Source: an uncultured Lachnospiraceae bacterium
GTDB taxonomy: Bacteria; Bacillota; Clostridia; Lachnospirales; Lachnospiraceae
DNA length: 64,000 bases
NCBI GenBank assembly: GCA_934320845.1
Contig: CAKRFU010000001.1
Location: 186,001-250,000, forward strand
Direction of reading: 5' to 3'
Shown here piece by piece: positions 17,874 through 25,931 of this stretch (position 1 is its first letter; the number at the start of each line of letters is the position of its first letter). A model generated the notes under the pieces. That model was not told where the DNA came from. It ran no database searches and saw only the letters and a list, made by a program, of their open reading frames with translations. The position numbers were made by a program, and so were the translations under genes.

Positions 17874-18118
17874 TCAAAATTCCATTTTACTTTTTTAAAT
17901 GTTTTTATTTAATTTTTTAATGTTTCTATCTGAATTTTTAATATTTTTACTCTGAAATGTTTCTTGAATTTTAATCTGAATAACAGTCCTTATTAACTTT
18001 TGCACTTTAAACAGTCATGTAACATATTGTCTGATTTTTCATATAAATATATGGATTAGATATATAAGTATATTCTAATTTATAAAATATATGATTCTGA
18101 TAACGAAAGGAATTTTAT

Positions 18119-18556
18119 ATGAATAATATGAATTTCAGACGACAAACAAATTGTCAGAGCTGTGGAAACTGCCGACAGCAGAATAATGTATCTGACTCTG
18201 ACCGCTGTTGCAACAAACCTGTCATTGAACCAAGAAATGACAACCAGGGATGCGGCCGCCAGATGGGTTCGCAGTGCAGCAACGGCTGCAACAGGCAGAA
18301 TGTAAACCCTATTCAAAATAATTGTAACTGTAATAATATGCAGTCTGTAACTAATGAAAATTGTGCAGAAGCAATTTCTCATATTGATATGCATAACATT
18401 CCTATAGGAATCGGATATGTTCCATGGCAAAAATGGAGAAAGATAAATGCACTTTGTGACGGTCTTTCACAGGGAACAATTTTCAAAGAATTATCTTTAC
18501 CTTTCTATGGTTGTATTCCAAATGGTTTTTGCAATAATAAAGGAGGTACAAGATGA
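18119..18556 (+). CDS. cotJA: Spore coat-associated protein CotJA-like, with Cys/Asn-rich N-terminal extension
   Basis: 145 residues. The C-terminal part contains IPIGIGYVPWQKW and LSQGTIFKELSLPFYG, the CotJA signature of a YVPxQ phrase followed by GTxFxxLxxPY. The first 90 residues are an extension rich in Cys, Asn, Gln and Arg (SCGNCRQQ, GCGRQMGSQCSNGC), with at least a dozen Cys, suited to disulfide or metal cross-linking in the coat. It overlaps cotJB by four bases (ATGA). CotJ proteins are made in the mother cell at sporulation; no sporulation promoter was recognised with confidence. Confidence 0.88.
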   Translation: MNNMNFRRQTNCQSCGNCRQQNNVSDSDRCCNKPVIEPRNDNQGCGRQMGSQCSNGCNRQNVNPIQNNCNCNNMQSVTNENCAEAISHIDMHNIPIGIGYVPWQKWRKINALCDGLSQGTIFKELSLPFYGCIPNGFCNNKGGTR

Positions 18557-18798
18557 ACAGAGAAAAGCATAATCTTTTAGCCTATATCACTCAGGTAAGC
18601 TTCGCAATGGATGACACGGTTTTATTTCTTGACACTCATCCTTGCGACAAGGAAGCTCTTTGTTATTACGAGCAGTTAAAAAAAGAAAGAAGGGACGCTG
18701 TTAGAGAATACACACAAAAATACGGACCACTCTCAAAATATGACGTTGAAGATTCCTGCTATTGGGAATGGGTAAAAGACCCATGGCCTTGGGAGTAA
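18553..18798 (+). CDS. cotJB: Spore coat protein CotJB
   Basis: 81 residues with the CotJB pattern: LLAYITQVSFAMDDTVLFLDTHPCDKEAL, then YYEQLKKERRDAVREYTQKYGPL and the closing WEWVKDPWPWE. It belongs to the CotJ complex deposited under the spore coat with CotJA and CotJC. Its start overlaps the cotJA stop, and GGAGG lies in the end of cotJA. Length is normal. Confidence 0.92.
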   Translation: MNREKHNLLAYITQVSFAMDDTVLFLDTHPCDKEALCYYEQLKKERRDAVREYTQKYGPLSKYDVEDSCYWEWVKDPWPWE

Positions 18799-18875
18799 AA
18801 GAGCAGCACACTGCTCCGTCAAAATCAAAATAATATATTAAAAATCTTTGCGATTGTCGCAGAAATGAGGAATTT

Positions 18876-19487
18876 ATGTTTAATTATGAGAAGCGATTGC
18901 AATACCCTGTTAATATAACAAGGTGTGATCCAAAGGCAGCTATGGTAATTATAAGTCAATACGGTGGCCCTGATGGCGAGGCCGGTGCGGCATTACGTTA
19001 TCTCTCCCAGCGTTACAGCATGGTTGACCGTCGTGTGATGGGTACCCTTACCGATATCGGCACTGAAGAACTTGGACACCTTGAAATCGTTGCAACTATC
19101 ATCAGACAGCTTACAAAAAATCTCACACCTGATGAAATCAAAGCCTCCGGCTTTGATAAATATTATATTGACCACACACTTGCCATCTGGCCACAGGCTG
19201 CAAGCGGTGAACCATTTAGTGCAAGCCAGTTACAGAGTACAGGTGATACAATCACCGACCTTTACGAAGATATGGCGGCGGAACAAAAAGCCCGTTTGAC
19301 ATATGACAATATTCTCCGCATTGTCAAAGACCCGGAAGTCGCTGACCCTATCCGTTTTCTTCGCGAAAGAGAAATCGTTCATTTCCAGAGATTTGGCGAA
19401 TGTTTAAGACGCACTCAGGAAAATCTTGACTGCCGAAACTTCTATGCTTTTAATCAGCAGATTGATAAGAAGAGCTGTGGAAAATAG
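18876..19487 (+). CDS. cotJC: Spore coat protein CotJC (manganese-catalase family)
   Basis: 203 residues of the Mn-catalase-like ferritin fold. Metal-ligand helices are visible: GGPDGEAGAALRYLSQRY, DIGTEELGHLEIVATIIRQL (Glu/His pair) and LREREIVHFQRFGECL (Glu/His pair). The Mn-catalase family breaks down peroxide with a di-Mn centre; in spores CotJC is a coat component. It lies 77 bases after cotJB in the same operon. A short degraded copy of its N-terminal coding region occurs about 900 bases downstream. Confidence 0.93.
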   Translation: MFNYEKRLQYPVNITRCDPKAAMVIISQYGGPDGEAGAALRYLSQRYSMVDRRVMGTLTDIGTEELGHLEIVATIIRQLTKNLTPDEIKASGFDKYYIDHTLAIWPQAASGEPFSASQLQSTGDTITDLYEDMAAEQKARLTYDNILRIVKDPEVADPIRFLREREIVHFQRFGECLRRTQENLDCRNFYAFNQQIDKKSCGK

Positions 19488-19496
19488 ATTTTGCAT

Positions 19497-19590
19497 ATGA
19501 TATAATGTCGTCAGGCAAAAGGAAATAATAGTCCATGACGGACAGCTAACGAAACCCCCGAAAGTGTGCAAGACTTTCGGGGGTTTCTAT
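19497..19590 (+). ncRNA. Candidate small RNA with own promoter and terminator
   Basis: An extended -10 promoter (TGATATAAT, 19497-19506) follows cotJC. About 45 bases further on is a strong terminator (AAACCCCCGAAAGT paired with ACTTTCGGGGGTTT, 19552-19586). The transcript between would start near 19513 and has a small stem, GTCGTCA against TGACGGAC, closing a purine-rich loop. It has no protein frame beyond a few codons. It could be a short regulatory RNA, or simply the cotJ terminator with a chance TATAAT-like box upstream. I recognise no known RNA family. Confidence 0.4.
19552..19586 (+). terminator. Rho-independent terminator after cotJC / candidate small RNA
   Basis: A 14-base perfect stem rich in G+C (CCCCCG/CGGGGG core) with a 7-base loop, followed by TTTCTATTCC. 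The strongest terminator in this part of the window. Confidence 0.85.
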
Positions 19591-19998
19591 TCCTATTTTG
19601 GCATGGAAGGCTTAATACCATAGGCTAGTTACCATCTAACTATTTGTCTCCATCTAACCATTTGTTGATGCAGTGGCAAACTACAACATTTTATCACATA
19701 ACAATACAAAGTTCTATTTGTGTCTTTCATCTTTCAAATAGATTTACATTCCCATCGGATTCCGACAAAATATATTTTTACAAATCCTCACAAATCTCTT
19801 AAAATCAGGCTTTTAAAATATTATAAGTTCTCGAATACGGTTGTCCTGATGGCGAAGCTTGGGCAGCAACATCGGTGTGTTTTTCCCGACACCCACTATA
19901 ACTATTGACTTTTTTATCTACGCTCCTATACTGTAAGTAGGTTGTCACTGCAACCAGTACAACTACCGCACAGGCAAAAGCAAAAAATGAGGATTAAA
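19587..19998. other. Gene-poor region with decayed sequences
   Basis: About 400 bases with no convincing intact gene. It holds two adjacent 18-base near-copies (19632-19649 and 19650-19667), a remnant of cotJC (see separate entry), and at 19945-19980 a minus-strand stretch that reads CLCGSCTGCSDN. That echoes the Cys tail of the following plus-strand gene and suggests rearranged or decaying copies. A 62-codon plus-strand frame at 19720 overlaps the cotJC remnant in a different frame and is not supported. Confidence 0.4.
19829..19876 (+). pseudogene. Degraded cotJC fragment
   Basis: The stretch AATACGGTTGTCCTGATGGC, and the bases around it, match cotJC at about 18958-18978 with few changes. 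Both are followed by GA(A/G)GC and a G-rich stretch. In cotJC this encodes QYGGPDGEAGAAL. An insertion of a few bases (TTCTCG) and loss of frame show it is not functional. Only about 48 bases are convincing. Confidence 0.6.
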
Positions 19999-20337
19999 AT
20001 GAACAAAATATTCAAAAATATAGATAAACTACTGGAAACTGATTTAGCAAAAAACTCAATTAAAGTAATAGATAATTCAGGATATACTATAGGAAAAATA
20101 GAACCTGTTGCCATAGAAAGCTGCATGACTCCCGGCACTTTCAAAATAACACCTGTCTCCATAAAAAATGAAAATGAAAGTATAATTTTTAATAATGGAA
20201 GAGATAAACTGAAAATTTTGGTGAAGGATTTTGAGGATGGAACAGTTATAGTACAAACAGACGAATTTATACCTCAAACCACAAAAGCAAAAAGTCAGTG
20301 CACCAGCTGTACCAATTGTGGAAGATGCAGTTGGTAA
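19999..20337 (+). CDS. Small protein with C-terminal Cys cluster, unknown function
   Basis: 112 residues from the ATG at 19999, which follows GAGG by six bases; longer readings lack a ribosome site. No family is recognised. The body (1-92) looks like a small beta-rich domain (VIDNSGYTIGKIEPVAIES, TFKITPVSIKNENESIIF, TVIVQTDEF). A TTKAKS linker follows, and the protein ends in CTSCTNCGRCSW, four Cys in CxxCxxCxxC spacing. The tail could bind metal, be a modified core peptide, or cross-link in the spore coat next to cotJ. These are suggestions from position and spacing only. It has its own terminator. Confidence 0.65.
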   Translation: MNKIFKNIDKLLETDLAKNSIKVIDNSGYTIGKIEPVAIESCMTPGTFKITPVSIKNENESIIFNNGRDKLKILVKDFEDGTVIVQTDEFIPQTTKAKSQCTSCTNCGRCSW

Positions 20338-20365
20338 AATATTTTGATAATTTAAAACTTATATA

Positions 20366-20412
20366 AAACACAGCCCACTTAAATAGTTTTAATTATTAAA
20401 CGGGCTGTGTTT
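20366..20412 (+). terminator. Terminator after the Cys-tail gene
   Basis: AAACACAGCCC (20366-20376) is the exact complement of GGGCTGTGTTT (20402-20412); the loop is A+T rich and TATC follows. Placed 28 bases after the stop codon. Confidence 0.65.
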
Positions 20413-20552
20413 ATCTTCCCCCAACTCTCTGCTTGCAATATCCCGCTTTTTTATGTAATATTAGTTGTAATGTGTTTTTTACCGCTAGTCATATTATAAA
20501 TAGGTTAGCAATGTTTTTTATCTGCATTATTTTTAAATATCGGAGGATTTTT

Positions 20553-21206
20553 ATGCGACTTAGAAATGTAAAAGGTTCTCAGGAAAAAATTCTTGAAAAC
20601 CCTTATACTATACAAACTGATGGAACAAACGGCGAAGATTATAAAGGTCTTTGGAACAAAAAAATTTTCAAAAATAACAACCCTATTCATATTGAAATAG
20701 GTATGGGTAAAGGGCAGTTTATTATGGGCCTTGCTTCAAACAATCCTGACATAAACTATATCGGTATTGAAAAATATTCAAGCGTTCTTGTCCGTGCTCT
20801 TGATAAAAGAGAAAATCTTGAAACAGATAACCTTATGTTTCTTAGAATGGACGCCGAGGATATTGCAGAATATTTTGCCCCTGAAGAAGTTTCAAGAATT
20901 TACCTAAACTTTTCAGACCCTTGGCCAAAAGACCGTCATGCCAAAAGACGTCTTACATCCTCACAGTTTCTTGCCAGATATGACAAAATTCTTGCTAAGG
21001 ATGGACATATTCAGTTCAAGACAGATAATCGTCCCCTTTTTGATTTTTCTCTTGAAGAAATAAAAGAAGCCGGATGGATAATTGATATGTACGATTTCGA
21101 TTTACACAAAAATGGTCCGGCTAAAGATAATATCATGACAGAATACGAGGAAAAATTCTTCAATCAGGGTAAGCCTATCTGTAAATTAATATGTCACAGA
21201 GAATAA
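20553..21206 (+). CDS. trmB: tRNA (guanine-N7-)-methyltransferase
   Basis: 217 residues from the ATG after CGGAGG; the longer upstream reading lacks a ribosome site. TrmB methylates G46 of tRNAs using S-adenosylmethionine. Features: HIEIGMGKGQFIMGLA (SAM motif I), YIGIEKYSSVLVRAL, the hallmark YLNFSDPWPKDRHAKRRLT, and FKTDNRPLFDFSLEEI. Length and order are normal. It stands alone between two terminators. Confidence 0.96.
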   Translation: MRLRNVKGSQEKILENPYTIQTDGTNGEDYKGLWNKKIFKNNNPIHIEIGMGKGQFIMGLASNNPDINYIGIEKYSSVLVRALDKRENLETDNLMFLRMDAEDIAEYFAPEEVSRIYLNFSDPWPKDRHAKRRLTSSQFLARYDKILAKDGHIQFKTDNRPLFDFSLEEIKEAGWIIDMYDFDLHKNGPAKDNIMTEYEEKFFNQGKPICKLICHRE

Positions 21207-21269
21207 TACTATATGCAATTACTATTCCCATATTTTATGGAAGACGATATATTTTGAAACTACTTTAAT

Positions 21270-21307
21270 AAAAAGACTGCCGCTAAACAAGTAACGGCAG
21301 TCTTTTT
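21270..21307. terminator. Bidirectional terminator between trmB and the AI-2E permease gene
   Basis: AAAAAGACTGCCG and CGGCAGTCTTTTT form a perfect 13-base stem with A/T runs on both sides, between convergent genes. Confidence 0.85.
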
Positions 21308-21365
21308 ATTAAAATTATTTTTTAATCTTTTCACTATCTATTTTTTTACTCATCTTTTGAATTTT

Positions 21366-22715
21366 TCACTCATCCAATGCTTCTACTTTTTTCCCACGCA
21401 GCCTATATGATATTATCTTGTTTAACAAAAACGCTAATACTGCTACTACCGGAACTCCTATAAACATTCCTACCACTCCAAAGTAAGCACCTCCGACTGT
21501 TATTCCAAATATAACCCATATCGGACTGAGCCCCGTTGATTGTCCCAAAAGTCTCGGTCCCAAAATCAGACCATCAAACTGTTGAAGTACAAATATCATT
21601 ATGACAAATATAAGTGCATCTTTCGGACTTGTACAAAGATATATCAATGTTCCCGGCACTGCCCCGATAAACGGACCAAAGTACGGAATCATATTTGTTA
21701 TTCCGACTATTACGCTTATGAGTACCGTATAAGGCAAACGTAAGATATTCATTATCACGAAGCATAAGCAGCCTATTATAAGTGAATCAATTGCCTTACT
21801 TATAAGAAAAGCACTAAATATATCGTTGCATTCTCCAAATGTCTTACATATTGTATCTCCCTTTTTCTCACTGAATATTGAGTATACAAGTCTTTTTCCC
21901 TGATATTTAAACTTTTCTCTTTCTACAATCATGTACATTGATATAATCAATGCCAGTAAAATATTTATTACTACCTTTACAATCGAAACTGATACTGAAA
22001 ATACCATAGGAATCACATTTCCAACTACATTTGTTCCATATTTTATAAGATTCGGAACCATCTCATTCAATCTTTCACTTATATAGTCTGTATCTATCTC
22101 AGGATATTTTTCATGCAAATCAGCTAAAATTTTAATAGTTTTATTGTACACGACAGGAATGTTTCCCGTAAGTTCAGCAATACTGTCTCCTATTTGCGGA
22201 ATTACAAACACAAAAGCTATTGTAATAAAACCTATAAGCAATACATACGAGATAAACAATGACAACAACCTGACCGCCTTCTCATATTTTTTCCCTTCCA
22301 CATGTTTTTCAAACAGTCCGTATATCTTTTCAAAAAGCGGTGAAACAAAATAAGCAATTATTACTGCTACAAAAAACGGTGACAACACTTTGCAAAAGTT
22401 CATTACAAACGCTTTTGTCGCTCCCCAGTTTTGAAGCATTATAAAAATAATGGCTCCCCAGAATATAACAAATAACGCATATAAACATACTTTCAAATAC
22501 TTCTTATCAAAATTAAACCATCCAACTGTTTCTCTTTCTGCTTTTCCATGTAACAGATAAATCTTTTTTTCACTGTGAAATCCACTGTCTGAATAATTCT
22601 CTTTTTCAAGCTTATCCTTATCTTTTTTCTCTAAATCATCCTTTGAGATTTTGGAAATTTGTTCTTCACTGCTTTCATTTAACTGATTTTTCTTTTCTTC
22701 TTCGCCATCAACCAT
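21366..22715 (-). CDS. AI-2E family transporter (PerM/YdiK type)
   Basis: 449 residues from the ATG after GAGGAG. A charged cytoplasmic N-terminal tail (1-75, Lys/Glu/Asp rich) precedes about eight membrane helices. Family phrases: ITNMIPYFGPFIGAVPGTL and the C-terminal DGLILGPRLLGQSTGLSPIWV with FGVVGMFIGVPVVAVLAFLL. The family (PF01594) includes AI-2 exporters but also ion and unknown transporters, so the substrate cannot be assigned. The gene stands alone. Confidence 0.9.
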   Translation of the reverse strand: MVDGEEEKKNQLNESSEEQISKISKDDLEKKDKDKLEKENYSDSGFHSEKKIYLLHGKAERETVGWFNFDKKYLKVCLYALFVIFWGAIIFIMLQNWGATKAFVMNFCKVLSPFFVAVIIAYFVSPLFEKIYGLFEKHVEGKKYEKAVRLLSLFISYVLLIGFITIAFVFVIPQIGDSIAELTGNIPVVYNKTIKILADLHEKYPEIDTDYISERLNEMVPNLIKYGTNVVGNVIPMVFSVSVSIVKVVINILLALIISMYMIVEREKFKYQGKRLVYSIFSEKKGDTICKTFGECNDIFSAFLISKAIDSLIIGCLCFVIMNILRLPYTVLISVIVGITNMIPYFGPFIGAVPGTLIYLCTSPKDALIFVIMIFVLQQFDGLILGPRLLGQSTGLSPIWVIFGITVGGAYFGVVGMFIGVPVVAVLAFLLNKIISYRLRGKKVEALDE

Positions 22716-22896
22716 AAATATGCTCCTCACCTTATTTTATATCACTTTAATGTTTTTAATCTTTGTATTATAATAATAACAAATCACAGATTTTTTAAAA
22801 GTGCTGTTTTGTAAAATTAAGCAAATTTTAATTTTATGCTTTAAATATAGCAAAACGGCAGACAACATTTTATTTTGATTACGGAGGTAATATTTT

Positions 22897-23451
22897 ATGA
22901 CAGACGCACTTATTTTTTTAGCACCGGGATATGAAGAAGTTGAAATGCTCACTGTTGTTGATATGGTTCGCCGTGCCGGACTTACAATAGACATGGTTTC
23001 CATCACTGATTCTCTTGAAGTAACAAGCTCACACAATGTTACCATAAAAGCTGATAAACTATTTAAAAATGCTGATTTTGACAGTGCAAAAATGATAATT
23101 CTTCCGGGTGGCATTCCGGGAACACCAAATCTTTTAGCATACAAACCGCTTACTGATAAAATTATAGAATTTAAAGAAAACGGCAAACTTCTTTCTGCTG
23201 TTTGTGCCGCACCTACGGTTTACGGCGAACTTGGAATCTTAAAAGAAAACAAAGCGACCTGCTATCCCGGAATGGAGACAAAGCTTAACTGTGCCAAACA
23301 TCTTGAAGAACCTGTTGTTATTGACGGTCAATTCACAACCAGCCGTGGAATGGGTACATGCATAGAATTTGCAGGTGCTATTATTGAACGCCTTAAAGAT
23401 AAAGAAACAGCTGAAGATGTAAAAGATAAAATTGTATATAATATAAAATAA
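22897..23451 (+). CDS. DJ-1/PfpI family protein
   Basis: 184 residues, one compact domain. LAPGYEEVEMLTVVDMVRRAG carries the conserved Glu, and the nucleophile elbow is LLSAVCAAPTVYGELGIL with Cys near residue 104. The family includes YajL/DJ-1-type stress proteins and glyoxalase III-like enzymes that act on reactive carbonyls. The ribosome site GGAGG precedes the ATG. Monocistronic, closed by the hairpin at 23531-23560. Confidence 0.92.
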   Translation: MTDALIFLAPGYEEVEMLTVVDMVRRAGLTIDMVSITDSLEVTSSHNVTIKADKLFKNADFDSAKMIILPGGIPGTPNLLAYKPLTDKIIEFKENGKLLSAVCAAPTVYGELGILKENKATCYPGMETKLNCAKHLEEPVVIDGQFTTSRGMGTCIEFAGAIIERLKDKETAEDVKDKIVYNIK

Positions 23452-23530
23452 TATGACGCAAAGGTCAAAAGCAGATAGCAATGTATGTTTACATACAAAT
23501 TGCACAGCAACGAAACAATCCGTGACATCA

Positions 23531-23560
23531 ATTGGGGGCAAAATATAATTTGCCCCCAAT
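23531..23560. terminator. Bidirectional terminator
   Basis: ATTGGGGGCAAA and TTTGCCCCCAAT are perfect complements around a six-base loop, between the convergent DJ-1 and DUF1292 genes. Confidence 0.8.
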
Positions 23561-23579
23561 GTTATTTTTACTCTCTTTT

Positions 23580-23885
23580 CTACTGTTGTTCCATCATTCT
23601 GCTCCATGCTCTTGCATCAAGCTTTTCTTCATATGCATCCGCTGCTGCATCATACTCATCCTCATCATCTATATCTTCCATCTCAAAATCATCATTTCCT
23701 AAATCCTTGAGTCTGAATACATAATATTCCGTAACATTTTCAACATCCCCAGGAATTGCAGCACAATATATTTTTCCATTTACCTCATATATTTCATCAA
23801 TATAAAAATCTTTGTCGATGCCATCTTCATCCGTAAGTGTAACTACTGTTTCCTCATATCCATAACCGTTATTTTTCTTTGCCAT
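23580..23885 (-). CDS. DUF1292 family protein
   Basis: 101 residues, acidic. TVVTLTDEDGIDKDFYIDEIYEVNGKIYCAAIP is the DUF1292 (YrzB-like) core, and the C-terminal half is Asp/Glu rich and ends ARAWSRMMEQQ. The family is widespread in Firmicutes, without an assigned activity. The ATG at 23883-23885 is used because GGAGG lies upstream of it; a TTG six codons earlier overlaps that site. Usually it sits beside yrzL/yqgF; here it is alone. Confidence 0.82.
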   Translation of the reverse strand: MAKKNNGYGYEETVVTLTDEDGIDKDFYIDEIYEVNGKIYCAAIPGDVENVTEYYVFRLKDLGNDDFEMEDIDDEDEYDAAADAYEEKLDARAWSRMMEQQ

Positions 23886-23903
23886 AATAGTAATAGCCTC
23901 CAA

Positions 23904-24215
23904 TTATTATTTTACTGTTATATTTTTTTTTGCACATCCATTTTACAGTTACTTTTCGATTCATACATCTCTAATAATACCCTAATTTAATACAACTGTG
24001 CAACATGTTTTTGTAATAGCGAAATCCATTCAAATTGTATTAATTTACACACCCGCCTAATTATTTTTGAACTTTTTTTGAACTTTTTTTCTTTTTCTAA
24101 ATTTCTTTCAAAATACTATTGAACTTTTTTTGAACCAGTATTATAATACATTTTAATATTTATAATTCTATGCATAGAAATTTTAATCAGACATATTTAC
24201 AAAATGGAGGTCATT
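23904..24215. promoter_or_regulatory. Regulatory region with phased TGAAC repeats ahead of the HTH-aminotransferase gene
   Basis: About 310 A+T-rich bases with no gene. A 17-base element, TTGAAC-T7-GAAC, occurs twice and exactly (24067-24083 and 24119-24135), with starts 52 bases apart, close to five helical turns. Inside each, the two TGAAC half-sites are 11 bases apart, about one turn. Same-face spacing of this kind is typical of a multi-site operator. The obvious candidate ligand is the HTH domain of the gene that follows (autoregulation). Confidence 0.5.
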
Positions 24216-25808
24216 ATGAACAAAACCGAAAGTGTAGCCGCCCGTCTGGGTTATATTATGAAACAGCGTGGTCTGAAACAGGTTGATGTACTTAACCTCA
24301 CAAAACCATACTGTGAAAAATACCACGTCAAACTGGCTAAAAATTATTTAAGTCAGTATTGCAACGGCAAAAATGAACCTGGGAAAGATATTTTAAATAT
24401 TTTAAGTCTTGCACTTGATGTAAATCCCATGTGGCTTCAGGGTTTTGATGTACCACAGGCTTCAACTGATATATCCGGTTCAAAAAATGCACCTGCAGAT
24501 AACGTTGAATCGAACAATACCTTTAACATAAATATAAATAACGACTCTTTAAATAACGACAACAACACGATACAAAATGGAGGATATACAAAAATGAAAT
24601 CTTTTAAAAAATCTTCAAAACTTGACAATGTACTTTACGATGTGAGAGGCCCTGTTCTTGACGAGGCAAACCGTATGGAGGCTGAGGGTTCCAAAATCCT
24701 TAAACTTAACATTGGAAATCCTGCTCCTTTCGGTTTTGAGGCTCCTGAAGAGGTTCTTATTGATATGCGCCACGAACTCGAACATTCACAGGGATATTCA
24801 GATTCAAGGGGAATATATACAGCAAGAAAAGCCATTATGCAGTACGCTCAGCTTAAAAACCTGCCTAATGTAACAATAAATGATATTTATACCGGAAACG
24901 GCGTAAGTGAGCTTATCAACCTTTGTATGCAGGCTTTGCTTGACAATGGTGATGAGATACTTATCCCTTCACCTGATTATCCTCTCTGGACTGCTACCGC
25001 AACACTTGCAGGCGGCAAAGCCGTTCACTATATCTGTGATGAACAATCCGAGTGGTATCCTGATATTGAAGATATGAGAAAAAAAATTACAGATAAAACA
25101 AAAGCCATTGTTATTATCAACCCAAACAATCCTACAGGTGCTTTATATCCAAAAGAAATCCTTGAACAAATAGTTGAACTTGCAAGAGAACACCAGCTTA
25201 TGATTTTCTCTGATGAAATTTACGACAGACTTGTCATGGATGGTCAAAAACATATTTCAATAGCATCTCTTGCACCTGATTTATTCTGCATTACATTCAG
25301 TGGTCTTTCAAAATCACACATGATTGCAGGTTTTAGAATCGGATGGATGATTTTAAGCGGACGAAAAGATATTGCAAAAGATTATATTGAGGGTCTTAAT
25401 ATGTTGTCAAATATGAGACTTTGCTCAAATGTCCCTGCACAGTCCATAGTTCAAACTGCTCTAGGCGGCTACCAGAGTGTTGAAACTTATATACAGCCAG
25501 GTGGAAGAATTTATGAACAAAGAGAATTTATTTATAAAGCTTTAAATGACATTCCGGGAGTATCAGCTGTTAAACCAAAAGCTGCTTTCTATATCTTCCC
25601 TAAACTTGATATGAAAAAGTTTAATATACTGAATGATGAAAAATTTGCAATAGATTTTCTTCGTGAAAAGAAAGTTTTAATCGTACCGGGAAGCGGCTTT
25701 AACTGGAGCAATCCTGATCACTTCCGTATTGTATATCTGCCACAACTTTCAGTTCTTGAAAAATCTATGGACGGATTAAAAGATTTCCTTGCACATTATC
25801 ATCAATAA
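24216..25808 (+). CDS. HTH-aminotransferase fusion (class I/II, alanine-transaminase-like)
   Basis: 530 residues from the ATG after GGAGGTCATT. Residues 1-75 form an XRE-type helix-turn-helix (ARLGYIMKQRGLKQVDVLNL, YLSQYCNGKNEPGKDILNIL). An Asn/Ser-rich linker (about 76-125) leads to a complete PLP fold-type I aminotransferase. It has NIGNPAPFGFEAPEEV, the NPNNPTGALYPKEI phrase, the Asp of SDEIYDRL, the Schiff-base Lys in FSGLSKSHMIAGFRIGWM and the Arg of HFRIVYLP. The enzyme part resembles AlaA-type pyruvate/alanine aminotransferases. At 24579-24596 an in-frame ATG follows GGAGG by 10 bases, so a free 404-residue enzyme may also be made. The exact substrate is uncertain. Confidence 0.9.
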   Translation: MNKTESVAARLGYIMKQRGLKQVDVLNLTKPYCEKYHVKLAKNYLSQYCNGKNEPGKDILNILSLALDVNPMWLQGFDVPQASTDISGSKNAPADNVESNNTFNININNDSLNNDNNTIQNGGYTKMKSFKKSSKLDNVLYDVRGPVLDEANRMEAEGSKILKLNIGNPAPFGFEAPEEVLIDMRHELEHSQGYSDSRGIYTARKAIMQYAQLKNLPNVTINDIYTGNGVSELINLCMQALLDNGDEILIPSPDYPLWTATATLAGGKAVHYICDEQSEWYPDIEDMRKKITDKTKAIVIINPNNPTGALYPKEILEQIVELAREHQLMIFSDEIYDRLVMDGQKHISIASLAPDLFCITFSGLSKSHMIAGFRIGWMILSGRKDIAKDYIEGLNMLSNMRLCSNVPAQSIVQTALGGYQSVETYIQPGGRIYEQREFIYKALNDIPGVSAVKPKAAFYIFPKLDMKKFNILNDEKFAIDFLREKKVLIVPGSGFNWSNPDHFRIVYLPQLSVLEKSMDGLKDFLAHYHQ

Positions 25809-25812
25809 AATG

Positions 25813-25860
25813 TCATAGAAAGTGGCTATTATACGATTGTATAATAGCCACTTTCTATGA
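25813..25860 (+). terminator. Very strong hairpin terminator
   Basis: A perfect 22-base stem with a 4-base loop (GATT), starting five bases after the aminotransferase stop codon. There is no U-run directly after it, so it may also act as an RNA end-protecting hairpin or serve the convergent gene. Confidence 0.6.
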
Positions 25861-25931
25861 CTGCATATACACTAACAAAACAAATTATTATTGCTCACAA
25901 AAACAATTCATTGTTCAAAAAAGTGCAATTT

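Noticed and set aside
18017..18060. Sporulation sigma-E or sigma-K promoter of cotJ
   Set aside because: ATATT and CATATAAAT are present, but the spacing of about 11 bases is too short for the known consensus; too weak to list.
19632..19667. Two 18-base near-tandem repeats
   Set aside because: Only two units with two or more differences and no further copies; not a CRISPR array or a clear functional repeat.
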